A stretch of DNA of 47,618 nt from an uncultured Bacteroidales bacterium (GCA_946616285.1 CAMOIT010000004.1:1-47618); one strand, 5' to 3'; shown: positions 32,283 to 41,353, counted from the stretch's first letter. Notes: generated by a model from the letters alone, not told the origin. A program made the numbers and translations.

Positions 32283-33320
32283 GTGGCTGCCGCAAAAGGC
32301 TACATAGAAACCGACCGACAGGTTAAAAGCATACTTGAAGACGTCCGTCAGGGCATCTTCAAGTATGTTTATTTACTAATGGGTGAGGAACCCTATTACC
32401 CGGACCTGGTGTGCAATGCCATAATAGACAATTGCCTTCAGGAATGGGAGAAAGACTTTAACGAAACCATCTGCTACGGCGGGGATACGGACGCGGACAG
32501 TGTAATTACCGCTGCCAGGCGTTTCCCCATGATGGCGGACAGGCAGCTGGTGGTGGTTAAGGAAGCCCAGCAGATGAAGACGCTGGAGGAACTGTCGCTT
32601 TACTGCCAGAATCCGCTTGACAGCACCGTGCTGGTAATTCTGATGCACGGGGCATCGGCCGACAAAAGAAAAGCCCTATACAAGAGCGTCCTGAAAACGG
32701 GCGTGATTGTGGAATCGAATCCCCTGAGGGATTACGAGCTTCCGCAGTGGATCAGCGCTTATTATCAGGGCCGCGGGCTTAACATTCACCCCGAAGCGGC
32801 GTCTCTCCTTGCGGAAAGTGCCGGCGCGGACCTGGGAAAGATAGCCGTCGAGACGGACAAACTCCTGAAAAACCTCCCGGAAGGGGTGAGGGACGTTACA
32901 GTAGCCGACATAGAGAAAAACGTAGGCGTAAGCCGTCAGTGGAGCATTTTCGAACTCACGAAATGTCTCAGCTACCGGCAGGGAGCGAAAGCCCTCACCA
33001 TCGCCGCACACATTGGAGAGGCCCCCAGATTCATGCTTCCGATGGCTGTGGCCCCGTTATTCACCCACTTCAACCGTATACTCAAGTATCACGCCCTGAT
33101 GCCTTCGCGTCCGTCTCCTGCCGATGCCGCCAAAGTACTTGGCGTGAATCCATTCTTCCTTAAAGAGTACGACGCTGCCCTCAGGAACTATCCGCTCCCG
33201 CAGTGCATGCGTATTATTTCGCTCCTCTGCGAATACGATTACAAAGGAAAGGGCGGTGACGCCGGCGAAGCGTCTCCTGCCCGGCTTCTTACCGAACTGG
33301 TATCAAAAATTCTCGCATAA
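32283..33320 (+). CDS. holA: DNA polymerase III subunit delta
   Basis: A 345-residue clamp-loader subunit; delta opens the sliding clamp. It starts with GTG immediately after the hpf stop, with no spacer. Features: KYVYLLMGEEPYYPDLV (the family YLLxGEEPYxxD start), PMMADRQLVVVKEAQQMK, and the collar region SRQWSIFELTKCLSYRQGAKAL. The residues correspond to the usual three domains and length. Its stop abuts the ABC ATPase start without spacing. Confidence 0.92.
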   Translation: MAAAKGYIETDRQVKSILEDVRQGIFKYVYLLMGEEPYYPDLVCNAIIDNCLQEWEKDFNETICYGGDTDADSVITAARRFPMMADRQLVVVKEAQQMKTLEELSLYCQNPLDSTVLVILMHGASADKRKALYKSVLKTGVIVESNPLRDYELPQWISAYYQGRGLNIHPEAASLLAESAGADLGKIAVETDKLLKNLPEGVRDVTVADIEKNVGVSRQWSIFELTKCLSYRQGAKALTIAAHIGEAPRFMLPMAVAPLFTHFNRILKYHALMPSRPSPADAAKVLGVNPFFLKEYDAALRNYPLPQCMRIISLLCEYDYKGKGGDAGEASPARLLTELVSKILA

Positions 33321-34175
33321 ATGTCAATAATTCAAGTAAAGGATGTGTCCAAATCTTTCGGGCCGAAAGTGGCTCTGGACCATGTGTCATTGGACATTCC
33401 TGAAGGTAAGATTTTCGGCCTGCTCGGGCCGAACGGTGCCGGAAAGAGCACCCTGATACGAATAATCAACAGAATCACCATAGCTTCGGCCGGGGAAATA
33501 TGGTTCCAGGGCCATCCGATCAATGATGCAGACGTGGCTCGCATAGGCTACCTTCCCGAAGAAAGGGGCCTCTACCGGAAAATGAAGGTGGGGGAGCAGG
33601 CCATGTACCTTGCCCAGCTCAAGGGCATGAGCGCCCGCGACGCTGCAGTGGAACTGAAAAAGTGGTTCGTCCGCTTCGAGATTCAGGATTGGTGGAACAA
33701 GAAGGTCGAAGAGCTGTCCAAAGGTATGGCGCAGAAGGTCCAGTTCATCACAACCGTCGTGCACAAGCCTTCGCTGATGATTCTGGACGAACCCTTCTCC
33801 GGCTTCGACCCGGTAAATGCGGAACTTATCCGCAAGGAGATTCTCCGGCTTAAGGACGAAGGCGCCACCATTATCCTTTCCACCCACAACATGGAAAGCG
33901 TGGAAGCCCTATGCGACAATATCGCCCTGATCAACAAGGCGAAGCTGGTGGTTACCGGCCCAACCGATGAAATCCGCCGTCAGCACGGAGAGGACAACGT
34001 GGAAATCGAGTTCACGGACGAAAGCCTGTCCAGAAAGCAGCTTCTCGTTCCCAGGGCCGATGTAAACGCCAAATTGAGCGAACTCATTGCCGCCGGAGTC
34101 ACCATCAATTCCTTCAGGGAAGTGATTCCCCGCATGAACGACATCTTTATCAAACTTGTAACAGAGGAGGCCTAA
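33321..34175 (+). CDS. ABC transporter ATP-binding protein (NatA-like)
   Basis: A 284-residue ATPase. Walker A is LLGPNGAGKST, the signature is LSKGMAQKVQ (a relaxed LSGGQ), Walker B is LMILDEPFSGFDP and the H-loop is ILSTHNMESVE. A C-terminal extension of about 70 residues is usual for the ABC-2 exporter class. It pairs with the permease encoded four bases downstream. Substrate unknown; NatAB relatives export sodium, but drugs or lipids are equally possible. Confidence 0.93.
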   Translation: MSIIQVKDVSKSFGPKVALDHVSLDIPEGKIFGLLGPNGAGKSTLIRIINRITIASAGEIWFQGHPINDADVARIGYLPEERGLYRKMKVGEQAMYLAQLKGMSARDAAVELKKWFVRFEIQDWWNKKVEELSKGMAQKVQFITTVVHKPSLMILDEPFSGFDPVNAELIRKEILRLKDEGATIILSTHNMESVEALCDNIALINKAKLVVTGPTDEIRRQHGEDNVEIEFTDESLSRKQLLVPRADVNAKLSELIAAGVTINSFREVIPRMNDIFIKLVTEEA

Positions 34176-34179
34176 GCTT

Positions 34180-35583
34180 ATGAATGTTAAGAAATTATGG
34201 ATTGTAATCCAGCGCGAATACCTGAATAAGGTACGCAAGAAAAGCTTCCTTCTGATAACTTTCCTGGCCCCTGTATTCTTCGCGGCTATATGTGTCCTTC
34301 CCGCTCTTATCATGAACAGCGCCAAGGAAGCTGCCAAGGAAGTGGGCGTTATCGACCGTTCCGGAATTGTACTCCCGTATCTTACGAACAATGACGTGAC
34401 TGTGTTCAGAGACCTTGGCACGTCGGCCGTTGAGGATTCGGTGAAATCCAGCCTGGGTACCTACGGGATAGACGTTCTGCTGAGCATTTCGGAGCTTGAC
34501 GAAGAAAACCTTACGGTAAAGGCCAGTTGCTACAGCGAAAAGCCCCTGGGCATGGACACCGGCTCAATGATAGAGGGGATGATAAACGATGCCGTAGAGG
34601 ATTACCGCATAGACAGCTACGGGATAGAGAACCTGAAAGAGATAATGTCCGGAGTTAAATCCGACGTCTCGCTCAAGACCTACACCGTGGACTCTGAAGG
34701 CGAGGCCAAGATCTCTGAAAGCGGCATTTACATGGTCCTTTCCATGGTTCTCGGAATGGCCATATACATGTTCATTGCCCTGTTCTCCGGAATGGTAATG
34801 AGCTCTGTGATAGAGGAAAAGAGCTCCCGCGTGGTGGAAGTGCTCATGTCCTCGGTCAAAGCCACCGAGCTTATGTTCGGAAAGATTATCGGCGTTGCGT
34901 TTGTAGCCCTTACCCAGTTCCTGCTTTGGATACTGCTTACGCTTATTCTTGTGGGCGTGGCCATGGGTATAGTAGGGAAGGACAAGATGGCGGGATTGTT
35001 CGGGAACGATCCTTCCACGGAAATGATTTCCGAAATGGCCCCTGGCATGGATATGGGCTCGACGATTGATTTGCAGGCGCTTACGGCCGCTGCGGATTCC
35101 ACTGCGGTAGCGACTGGCGAGCCTTCGGGTATGGAGGTTATACTCAGCACAATCGGACAGATTAATATCGGCCAGCTTTTGCTCTCGTTCGTCATTTTCT
35201 TCATCTTCGGCTATCTGCTTTACGCTTCGCTGTTTGCGGCAATAGGCAGCGCAGTGGAAAATGAAGGCGACTCATCGCAACTGCAGCTTCCTGTCACAAT
35301 TCCTCTGATGATTGGCTTTTTCATTGCCATCTATGCCTTCAAGGCGCCAGACAGCGCGCTGGTTTTCTGGGGCAGCATCATTCCCTTTACTTCGCCCATC
35401 GTCATGCTCGCGCGCATACCTTTCGGCGTGGCAAGCTGGGAACTGTGGCTTTCAATCGCCATACTTGTGGCCACCTTCGTAGCCTGCGCGTGGGCGTCGG
35501 CCAAGATTTACAAGGTGGGAATCCTTATGTACGGAAAGAAATCAAGCTTTAAAGACCTTTGGAAATGGCTGAAACAAAAGTAA
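34180..35583 (+). CDS. ABC-2 type permease (NatB-like)
   Basis: A 467-residue membrane protein with the ABC-2 exporter layout: one N-terminal helix (SFLLITFLAPVFFAAICVL), a long extracytoplasmic domain (residues 50-180), then about five to six helices in the C-terminal half. The conserved cytoplasmic segment MSSVIEEKSSRVVEVLMSSV contacts the ATPase. An Ala/Gly/Met-rich loop (about 265-310) is inserted between helices. It forms the exporter with the preceding ATPase. The 3' end overlaps the next gene by 19 bases. Confidence 0.92.
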   Translation: MNVKKLWIVIQREYLNKVRKKSFLLITFLAPVFFAAICVLPALIMNSAKEAAKEVGVIDRSGIVLPYLTNNDVTVFRDLGTSAVEDSVKSSLGTYGIDVLLSISELDEENLTVKASCYSEKPLGMDTGSMIEGMINDAVEDYRIDSYGIENLKEIMSGVKSDVSLKTYTVDSEGEAKISESGIYMVLSMVLGMAIYMFIALFSGMVMSSVIEEKSSRVVEVLMSSVKATELMFGKIIGVAFVALTQFLLWILLTLILVGVAMGIVGKDKMAGLFGNDPSTEMISEMAPGMDMGSTIDLQALTAAADSTAVATGEPSGMEVILSTIGQINIGQLLLSFVIFFIFGYLLYASLFAAIGSAVENEGDSSQLQLPVTIPLMIGFFIAIYAFKAPDSALVFWGSIIPFTSPIVMLARIPFGVASWELWLSIAILVATFVACAWASAKIYKVGILMYGKKSSFKDLWKWLKQK

Positions 35584-36464
35584 ACAATTCATGGTTCTGG
35601 GGGATACTCTGGGCCATCATTATCATCGGCGCCGTATTCGCCTCGCAGCGGGTCCTGCAGCAGTCGAAGGAGCCCGTCATCACCTGGCGGCGTGTTATGA
35701 TGGACGGCCACAGGAGCGGGGTGGTGCCGCTAAATGCCGAAAACGCGGCCACCGGCCTTGGCGTTTTTACCGACGACACGTACGTGACTCCTTCCGGTGT
35801 CGAATATCCGGCCGATTCTCCCGTTGCCGAAGTTGCTCAGGTGCTGATGGATGTTCAGCCTCGGATGGCTATCCTCAAACAGGTTGTGGCCCACAGCGCC
35901 CTGGAGATGGAAAACCTCAGGACCGTTCCGGACCTCCCTCTTGGTAATTTCGTCGCCGATGCCTTCCGCTCATTCGCATCTGACTATTTCAAGGTGCCGA
36001 TGGATTTCTCGCTGGTAAACTACGGCGGAATCCGCATCCCCATGCCCAAGGGCGCAGTTACGCTCGAAGACATGACGTCGATGTTCCCCTTCAAGAATTA
36101 TCTTGTTTACTGCAAGGTCAAAGGTGAGAACCTTACCAGGCTATTGGAGCAGCTTGCAGGAACTCCGGCCTTCCAGGCAGTGTCCGGCGTTACTGTAAAG
36201 GTAAAGGACCATAAGCTTGAAAGCGCCCTTATCGGCGGAAAGCCCATCGACCCGGAGCATATTTACAACGTCGCATCCCTGGATTTCCTGCTGGATGGAG
36301 GTGATCAGATCAGGCTGGGCGCCCTTTCGGAGGATGTGGTCCTGACGCACGTTTTGGTAAAGGAAGTAATACTTGCCTATGTGACCGGTTTGGAGAAGCG
36401 GGGCGAAGTTATTGATGCCAAGGCCGACGGCCGCGTAATTATGGAGGACAGCAGCAATGAATAA
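35565..36464 (+). CDS. 5'-nucleotidase C-terminal-domain protein
   Basis: A 299-residue envelope protein with one N-terminal membrane segment (FWGILWAIIIIGAVFASQ). The start is the ATG at 35565; an earlier TTG adds two residues only. The body is the 5'-nucleotidase C-terminal (substrate-binding) domain: LPLGNFVADAFR, VNYGGIRIPMPKGAVTLEDM, MFPFKNYLVYCKVKGENL, and LDGGDQ. Normally this follows the catalytic domain in one chain. Here the catalytic domain is the next gene, overlapping by eight bases. The two proteins probably assemble to one nucleotidase in the periplasm (inference). Confidence 0.9.
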   Translation: MAETKVNNSWFWGILWAIIIIGAVFASQRVLQQSKEPVITWRRVMMDGHRSGVVPLNAENAATGLGVFTDDTYVTPSGVEYPADSPVAEVAQVLMDVQPRMAILKQVVAHSALEMENLRTVPDLPLGNFVADAFRSFASDYFKVPMDFSLVNYGGIRIPMPKGAVTLEDMTSMFPFKNYLVYCKVKGENLTRLLEQLAGTPAFQAVSGVTVKVKDHKLESALIGGKPIDPEHIYNVASLDFLLDGGDQIRLGALSEDVVLTHVLVKEVILAYVTGLEKRGEVIDAKADGRVIMEDSSNE

Positions 36465-37323
36465 GACTACTAAGATTATACTTGTCGCGGCAGGCGCACT
36501 TGCGCTTTGCTATGGAGTGTATGCCGCAGTGACGGCAGGGAAGAGGATTAACTCAAAAGCGACCCTTACCATCCTTCACGTGAACGACACTCACTCGCAC
36601 ATAGAGCCTGAAAAGAGCGGCGAATATACCGGAAAGGGAGGCATTATCGAACGGGCCGCCTATGTGGATTCCGTAAGGCAGGCCGACGGGGCGGAGAACG
36701 TACTCCTTCTTCATGCCGGAGACTTTTCCCAGGGCACTTCCTATTTCAGCGAGTTCGGCATTCCGCTTATGATTTCGGAGATTAACGCCATGCGCTACGA
36801 CGCTTTCACCCTTGGAAACCACGAGTTCGACAATGGCATCGAGGCCCTTGGGGAGGCACTTTCCGGAAGCGAGGTTCCTTGCGTAGTGTGCAATTATGAC
36901 TTCTCTCCTTTCGAGGCGGGGAAGTATATCAAGCCTTATGTAATAATCGAAAAGGCAGGTAAGAAGATCGGCATCGTGGGTGTCCTGTGCCCCCTGGACG
37001 GCGTTATTTCTCCTGAAATCTCCAACCGTATTCCCGTTTTCGACATGGTACCCACCGTGCAGAAATATGTGGACGAGATCAAACCCCAGTGCGACCTTGT
37101 AATTGCCCTTACCCATCTTGGATACACTGAGCACGGTCCCGGAGAGCCCACGGACATCGACCTCTGCAAGGCCACACGCGGAATCGACATGATTATCGGC
37201 GGGCACTCACACACCTTCATGGAAGCGCCCGACTATGTTCTTAATTTAGACGGTAAAAAGGTTCCCATTGTCCAGACCGGATGGATGGGGGTCTGGATGG
37301 GAGAATACCACGTAAAGCTATAG
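36457..37323 (+). CDS. 5'-nucleotidase N-terminal metallophosphatase
   Basis: A 288-residue calcineurin-like phosphoesterase with an N-terminal membrane anchor or signal (IILVAAGALALCYGVYA). All dinuclear metal motifs are present: ILHVNDTHSHIEP, LLHAGDFSQGT, LGNHEFDNG, ALTHLGYTEHG and IGGHSHTFM. It ends where the C-terminal substrate domain would begin, and that domain is encoded by the gene just upstream. Likely role: dephosphorylating extracellular nucleotides so that nucleosides can be taken up, in line with the nucleobase transporters at 41.5-45.2 kb (inference). Its 3' end overlaps the convergent yicC-type gene by six bases. Confidence 0.92.
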   Translation: MNKTTKIILVAAGALALCYGVYAAVTAGKRINSKATLTILHVNDTHSHIEPEKSGEYTGKGGIIERAAYVDSVRQADGAENVLLLHAGDFSQGTSYFSEFGIPLMISEINAMRYDAFTLGNHEFDNGIEALGEALSGSEVPCVVCNYDFSPFEAGKYIKPYVIIEKAGKKIGIVGVLCPLDGVISPEISNRIPVFDMVPTVQKYVDEIKPQCDLVIALTHLGYTEHGPGEPTDIDLCKATRGIDMIIGGHSHTFMEAPDYVLNLDGKKVPIVQTGWMGVWMGEYHVKL

Positions 37324-38187
37324 GATATTCATAGACTGCTCGCGGATTTTCTCCAGCTCGTCTTTCATCTTTACCACCAGCTTCTGGATACCTGCATGGT
37401 TTGCCTTGGAGCCGGTGGTGTTTATTTCACGTCCCATCTCCTGGATTATGAAACCAAGCTTCTTTCCGGGATAGGGTTCCGAGTCGATTACTTCGCGGAA
37501 GTACTTGCAGTGCTGCCTGAGGCGTACTTTTTCTTCGTTGATGTCGTACTTTTCAAGGTAGAAGATGAGCTCCTGCTCAAAGCGTTCGGGCATCACTTTT
37601 ACCTTGAGATCCTCTATGGATTTGGTAAGCTTTTCTTTTACGGATTCAATCCTTTCTCCTTCCAGGGCTTCCACCTGATTGTAAAGGTTCAGGATACCCT
37701 CCACGCGTGAGGTTACGTCTTTGTAAAGGGCCTTGCCTTCGTCGGCACGGTAGGTGCAGATCTGGTCCAGGGCTTCGTTCAGGGCCTTTTCCACTTCGGG
37801 CCAGTCTTCGGGAGTTATGGCATCGGCCTTTTTTGCGTCCACTACGTCCGGGAGGCGGAGGATTGCGCCTGCGAGCACTTCGCTGCCGTGAGGGTCGGTG
37901 CCCATCGCCTTTGCAACGCTGTCCCAGTACGATTTGAAGGCCTCGGCATTGATTGCGTGCGAGCTGTCTCCTGGAGTTGCCTCGAAACTCAGATACATGT
38001 CTATGGTACCTCTGACCAGCCTGTCGGAGAGCATCTTTCTTACGACTAAATCCTTATCCTTGGGAAGAAGGGAGGATTTTATGTTGATGTCGGCATTTTT
38101 CCCGTTCAGACTGCGTATCTCAATGGTAAGAGTTCCGCCCGAAATCACGGCCTGGGCCTTGCCGTATCCTGTCATTGACTGTATCAT
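37318..38187 (-). CDS. YicC/YloC-family endoribonuclease
   Basis: A 289-residue cytoplasmic protein. The N-terminus MIQSMTGYGKAQ and the C-terminal GKKLGFIIQEMGREINTTGS with KANHAGIQKLVVKMKDELEK are diagnostic of the YicC family, which acts in RNA turnover. It is often followed by gmk, which is missing here; the gene stands alone under its own promoter. Length is normal. Confidence 0.94.
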   Translation of the reverse strand: MIQSMTGYGKAQAVISGGTLTIEIRSLNGKNADINIKSSLLPKDKDLVVRKMLSDRLVRGTIDMYLSFEATPGDSSHAINAEAFKSYWDSVAKAMGTDPHGSEVLAGAILRLPDVVDAKKADAITPEDWPEVEKALNEALDQICTYRADEGKALYKDVTSRVEGILNLYNQVEALEGERIESVKEKLTKSIEDLKVKVMPERFEQELIFYLEKYDINEEKVRLRQHCKYFREVIDSEPYPGKKLGFIIQEMGREINTTGSKANHAGIQKLVVKMKDELEKIREQSMNIL

Positions 38188-38209
38188 GGTGCGAATGAGT
38201 TTTGTGGTG

Positions 38210-38217
38210 CAAAGATA
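38210..38217 (-). promoter_or_regulatory. -7 promoter element for the yicC-type gene
   Basis: Minus-strand TATCTTTG, a perfect -7 match, lies 22 bases before the start at 38187. Confidence 0.6.
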
Positions 38218-38254
38218 CGAATATTTTGCCTTTTCTGTTATCGCCCTCCGGCGT

Positions 38255-38287
38255 TTTGGAATATTAGCCGAAATTGGTGTATATTTG
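38255..38287 (+). promoter_or_regulatory. Promoter of the hydrolase-nucleosidase gene
   Basis: The -33 box TTTG (38255-38258) and a perfect -7 box TATATTTG (38280-38287) are 21 bases apart. The start codon at 38326 follows after 38 bases. Confidence 0.65.
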
Positions 38288-38325
38288 TAAAAAAGCTAAT
38301 CTAAAGAAAAAGTATTTACAATCTG

Positions 38326-39705
38326 ATGGCCATGAATAAATTATTTACTCTGCTTATGACGTTGCTTGTGGCCTCATGTGTATCAGGTCCCGTTACGCAT
38401 GTTGAAGAGCTATGTCTGACCGCCGGAGGCAACAGGGTCTTCGGGGAGTTCTACCATCCGGAGGGGAAAGCCCCGCTTGTTGTCATTTCACACGGTTTTA
38501 ACGGCAGTCATGAGTCCGCCAAGCCCTATGCAAAAGCGCTATCAGAGATGGGCTATGCTGTCTATTGCTTCGATTTCCCTGGCGGTTCGACCTACAGCCT
38601 GTCGGAAGGGAAGACGACAGAGATGTCTATTTTCAAGGAGAAGTCCGATCTTATTTCCATCGTTAACGCCCTTTGGGAGCGGGCCGATGTTATCCCTGGG
38701 AAGGTGACCCTTATCGGCGAGAGCCAGGGCGGCATGGTGTCGGCACTGGTTGCCGCAGAACTGGGGGAGAAGGTGGAGAGGCTCTTTCTCATCTATCCCG
38801 CTTTCTGCATCAAGGATGACTGGGTAGAGTTGTACCCCAGTGTGGAGGAGATGCCAGATGAGGTCGATTTCTGGGGAGTCAGACTTGGCAGGGCCTATCG
38901 CGATGGCCTGGACAGCATGGACGTTTACGGAACCATATCGCAGTACCATGGCCCCGTTGTCATCTACCATGGCGACAAGGACCCCGTAGTTAACATATCC
39001 TATTCTGAACGGGCGGCCGAAGCTTACCCGTCGGCAAAGCTAGTAGTCTATGAGGGGGAAGGCCACGGCTTCAGCCCCGAGGTTACGGCAAAGACGGTGG
39101 AGAGTATCGTAGATAACATCAAAAGCAAAGTTCCTAATTATATGATAGACGAAAAGATTCTGAATGAGCTGAGGGGACGCGATGTAGTCCTCTTCGTGGC
39201 TACGGAGGGAGAGGTAGATGAGAGTGCTTCCCCTTTCCCTGTCGTGATATCCGGATACGGCAAGATGCGTATGTACGCCGCACTCGTCCGCTGGTATGAA
39301 TCCCTGGAGGAGGGCAGGCATCCTATAGTCCTCAATATCGGTTCGGCCGGTTCTGCCAAGTATCCTATCGGGGAAGTTATCAACGTGGGGAGTTTCATAA
39401 ACGGAGGGGACGCTTTCGTGCATGACCGCATCGAAGCTCCGCGCGAAGGTGCTTCGGTCTACTCCGGGGACTTTTTCATGAGCGCAAAGACATTCTCTCC
39501 TGAGGAGGTCAAAAGGCTTTCGTCAGATTATGACCTGTTTGACATGGAGGCCTATGCCGTTGCGTACTTCTGCAGTTCTTACGGTGTCCCATACTACTGT
39601 TTCAAGGCCGTTTCCGATAATCTGGACGGGTCAGTGAAAGACTGGGAGAATATCCTTGGAGATATAAAGGCGACATTCTCACAGTTGCTTGCCCGCTTAA
39701 AATGA
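38326..39705 (+). CDS. Lipoprotein fusion: alpha/beta hydrolase and nucleoside phosphorylase-like domain
   Basis: A 459-residue protein. After a lipoprotein signal (TLLVASC) comes an alpha/beta-hydrolase domain (about 25-265) with VISHGFNGS oxyanion region, nucleophile S133 (GESQGG), D219 (GDKDPVV) and H247 (GEGHGFS). Residues from about 275 onward resemble the PNP/MTA-SAH nucleosidase fold: LNIGSAGSA, VINVGSFINGGDAFVHDR, the ribose-binding DMEAYAVAYF (406-415) and the catalytic aspartate D431 in KAVSDN. Nucleosidases are normally cytoplasmic, so a lipid-anchored one is odd. A combined role, such as cleaving acylated nucleosides, is speculation. ATG at 38326 and 38332 are both possible starts. 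The next gene starts 11 bases downstream. Confidence 0.82.
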   Translation: MAMNKLFTLLMTLLVASCVSGPVTHVEELCLTAGGNRVFGEFYHPEGKAPLVVISHGFNGSHESAKPYAKALSEMGYAVYCFDFPGGSTYSLSEGKTTEMSIFKEKSDLISIVNALWERADVIPGKVTLIGESQGGMVSALVAAELGEKVERLFLIYPAFCIKDDWVELYPSVEEMPDEVDFWGVRLGRAYRDGLDSMDVYGTISQYHGPVVIYHGDKDPVVNISYSERAAEAYPSAKLVVYEGEGHGFSPEVTAKTVESIVDNIKSKVPNYMIDEKILNELRGRDVVLFVATEGEVDESASPFPVVISGYGKMRMYAALVRWYESLEEGRHPIVLNIGSAGSAKYPIGEVINVGSFINGGDAFVHDRIEAPREGASVYSGDFFMSAKTFSPEEVKRLSSDYDLFDMEAYAVAYFCSSYGVPYYCFKAVSDNLDGSVKDWENILGDIKATFSQLLARLK

Positions 39706-39715
39706 ATACAAACGT

Positions 39716-40747
39716 ATGAAACTACTTATGTCACTTCTTTCACTTCTTGGCCTCTTCGCGTGCGGAAGCGGCTACAAGGACCTTGGTACCGAACAGTTCG
39801 CAAAGACAATTGCTGACGGCTCAATCGCTTTGGTTGATGTCCGAACTCCAGAAGAGTATGCTGCCGGACATCTTCACGGAGCTGCCAATGTCGACTGGAA
39901 AGCATCTGACTTCATGGATAGAATGAACGCCTTCCCCAAGGGAACGCCAATAGCCGTATATTGCCGGAGCGGGAGAAGAAGTGCCGAAGCAGCCGCGAAG
40001 CTTTCAAAAGCAGGTTATACCGTTATTAACATGCAGGGAGGTTATCTGGCCTGGACTGAGGAGAACCGCCCAGTGACGCAGTACGCCGTGGAGACTTTCT
40101 TTACGGATAGCGGAAAGCCAGTATCCATCACCCTCATCAAGCACGGCACCCTGGCGCTTTCATACAAAGGGCTTTCCATTCATGTGGACCCTGTCTCCGG
40201 ATATGGCAAGCCTACGGACTACGCCGCGGAGTTCCCCAAGGCCGATGTCATTCTGGTGACGCATGAGCACGGTGACCATTTCGACAAGGAAGCCATCGTC
40301 GCCCTTACTAAGGAGGAGACCCTTCTTATCACTAATGCCAGCTGCGCCGATATGCTCGGATTCGGAACGGTGATGGCAAACGGAGATGCCATCGAGCTTC
40401 CTGGAGATATCCGCCTGGAAACTGTCCCGGCTTATAACTGCACCGAAGGCCACATGCAGTTCCACCCGAAGGGGAGGGACAACGGTTTCGTCCTGACAAT
40501 AGACGGGCTGCATATTTACATCGCCGGTGATACGGAGGACATTCCGGAAATGGCCGAACTCAAGGACATCGACGTCGCTTTCCTCCCCGTCAACCAGCCC
40601 TACACGATGACCGTCCAGCAGTGTGCCAATGCTACTAAAGTAATAAAGCCGAAGGTGCTGATTCCTTACCATTTTTCGCAGACTGACCTTTCTGATCTTC
40701 CGTCTATGCTTCCCGAGACCAAGGTACTCTTGAGGGATATGCGATAA
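39716..40747 (+). CDS. Lipoprotein fusion: rhodanese and metallo-beta-lactamase-fold hydrolase
   Basis: A 343-residue lipoprotein (signal ending LGLFAC, then GSG). The rhodanese domain (about 20-115) has DVRTPEEYAAGHLHGA and an active-site cysteine C83 in CRSGRR. A second domain from about residue 130 is an UlaG/YcjE-like metallo-beta-lactamase fold: THEHGDHFD (metal motif HEHGDH at 183-188), the later IAGDTEDIPEM aspartate and IPYHFSQTD histidine. Rhodanese-MBL fusions occur in sulfur metabolism (persulfide dioxygenases), but there the order and MBL type differ. It is probably cotranscribed with the preceding hydrolase-nucleosidase. Substrate unknown. A terminator follows. Confidence 0.85.
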   Translation: MKLLMSLLSLLGLFACGSGYKDLGTEQFAKTIADGSIALVDVRTPEEYAAGHLHGAANVDWKASDFMDRMNAFPKGTPIAVYCRSGRRSAEAAAKLSKAGYTVINMQGGYLAWTEENRPVTQYAVETFFTDSGKPVSITLIKHGTLALSYKGLSIHVDPVSGYGKPTDYAAEFPKADVILVTHEHGDHFDKEAIVALTKEETLLITNASCADMLGFGTVMANGDAIELPGDIRLETVPAYNCTEGHMQFHPKGRDNGFVLTIDGLHIYIAGDTEDIPEMAELKDIDVAFLPVNQPYTMTVQQCANATKVIKPKVLIPYHFSQTDLSDLPSMLPETKVLLRDMR

Positions 40748-40779
40748 AGTTCTTATTTGGACATTATGTCACATGAAAG

Positions 40780-40817
40780 GACAAAGTGGCACTGCTCTTT
40801 GCCACTTTGTCTCTTTT
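40780..40817 (+). terminator. Terminator after the rhodanese-MBL gene
   Basis: A perfect 12-bp stem GACAAAGTGGCA (40780-40791) with its complement (40800-40811), an eight-base loop and a T-rich tail. Confidence 0.82.
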
Positions 40818-40918
40818 GAGGCAATGGTCCCGGCTTTGCTATTAGCTTAAACGGCTTCGACAAGGAGCCCCGGGAATAGGGATACACCCAAAACCGGAAC
40901 GATTAAAGTTTTTGAGCT

Positions 40919-41353
40919 ATGTTACCGATGATCAGAAGGACAAATGACAGCTGGATGCCGGACATTTTCAATGACTTTTTTGACAACAGTTGGATGGAAA
41001 GGCCCACTTATACGGCCCCTGCAATTAACGTTCTTGAGAACGAGAAAGAGTACGACGTAGAGCTTGCGGCTCCCGGTTTGGACAAGGAGGATTTCAAGGT
41101 CCATGTCGATGCCGACAACAATCTGCACATCGAAATGGAAAAGAAGGCCGAAAACAAGGAAGGCAAGCGTCACGGGCGTTACCTCCGCCGCGAATTCTCC
41201 TACGAAAAGTTCCAGCAGACGCTCATCCTGCCCGAAGACGTTGATGCCGATAAGATCGAGGCCAGCGTCGAAAATGGAGTCCTGAACGTACATCTTCCCA
41301 AGAAGGACAACATCCAAAGGACGGAAGCCGTAAAACAGATAACTGTGAAATAA
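40919..41353 (+). CDS. Hsp20/alpha-crystallin small heat-shock protein
   Basis: A 144-residue holdase chaperone. N-terminal arm: MPDIFNDFFDNSW. The alpha-crystallin domain (about 35-130) includes YDVELAAPGLDKEDFKVHVD and the conserved GVLNVHLPKK; the C-terminal IxI-like motif appears as KQITVK. It binds unfolding proteins under stress and forms oligomers. The 100 bases upstream (40818-40918) show no TAnnTTTG box, so it may use a heat-shock sigma promoter (inference). It is monocistronic, bounded by terminators on both sides. Confidence 0.95.
   Translation: MLPMIRRTNDSWMPDIFNDFFDNSWMERPTYTAPAINVLENEKEYDVELAAPGLDKEDFKVHVDADNNLHIEMEKKAENKEGKRHGRYLRREFSYEKFQQTLILPEDVDADKIEASVENGVLNVHLPKKDNIQRTEAVKQITVK

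Noticed and set aside
35565..37323. A 5'-nucleotidase gene broken by a frameshift
   Set aside because: The domain order is reversed, each part has its own start and membrane segment, and they overlap cleanly, so this is not a broken single gene.
40818..40918. A riboswitch or thermosensor before hsp20
   Set aside because: No convincing conserved structure was found by eye.
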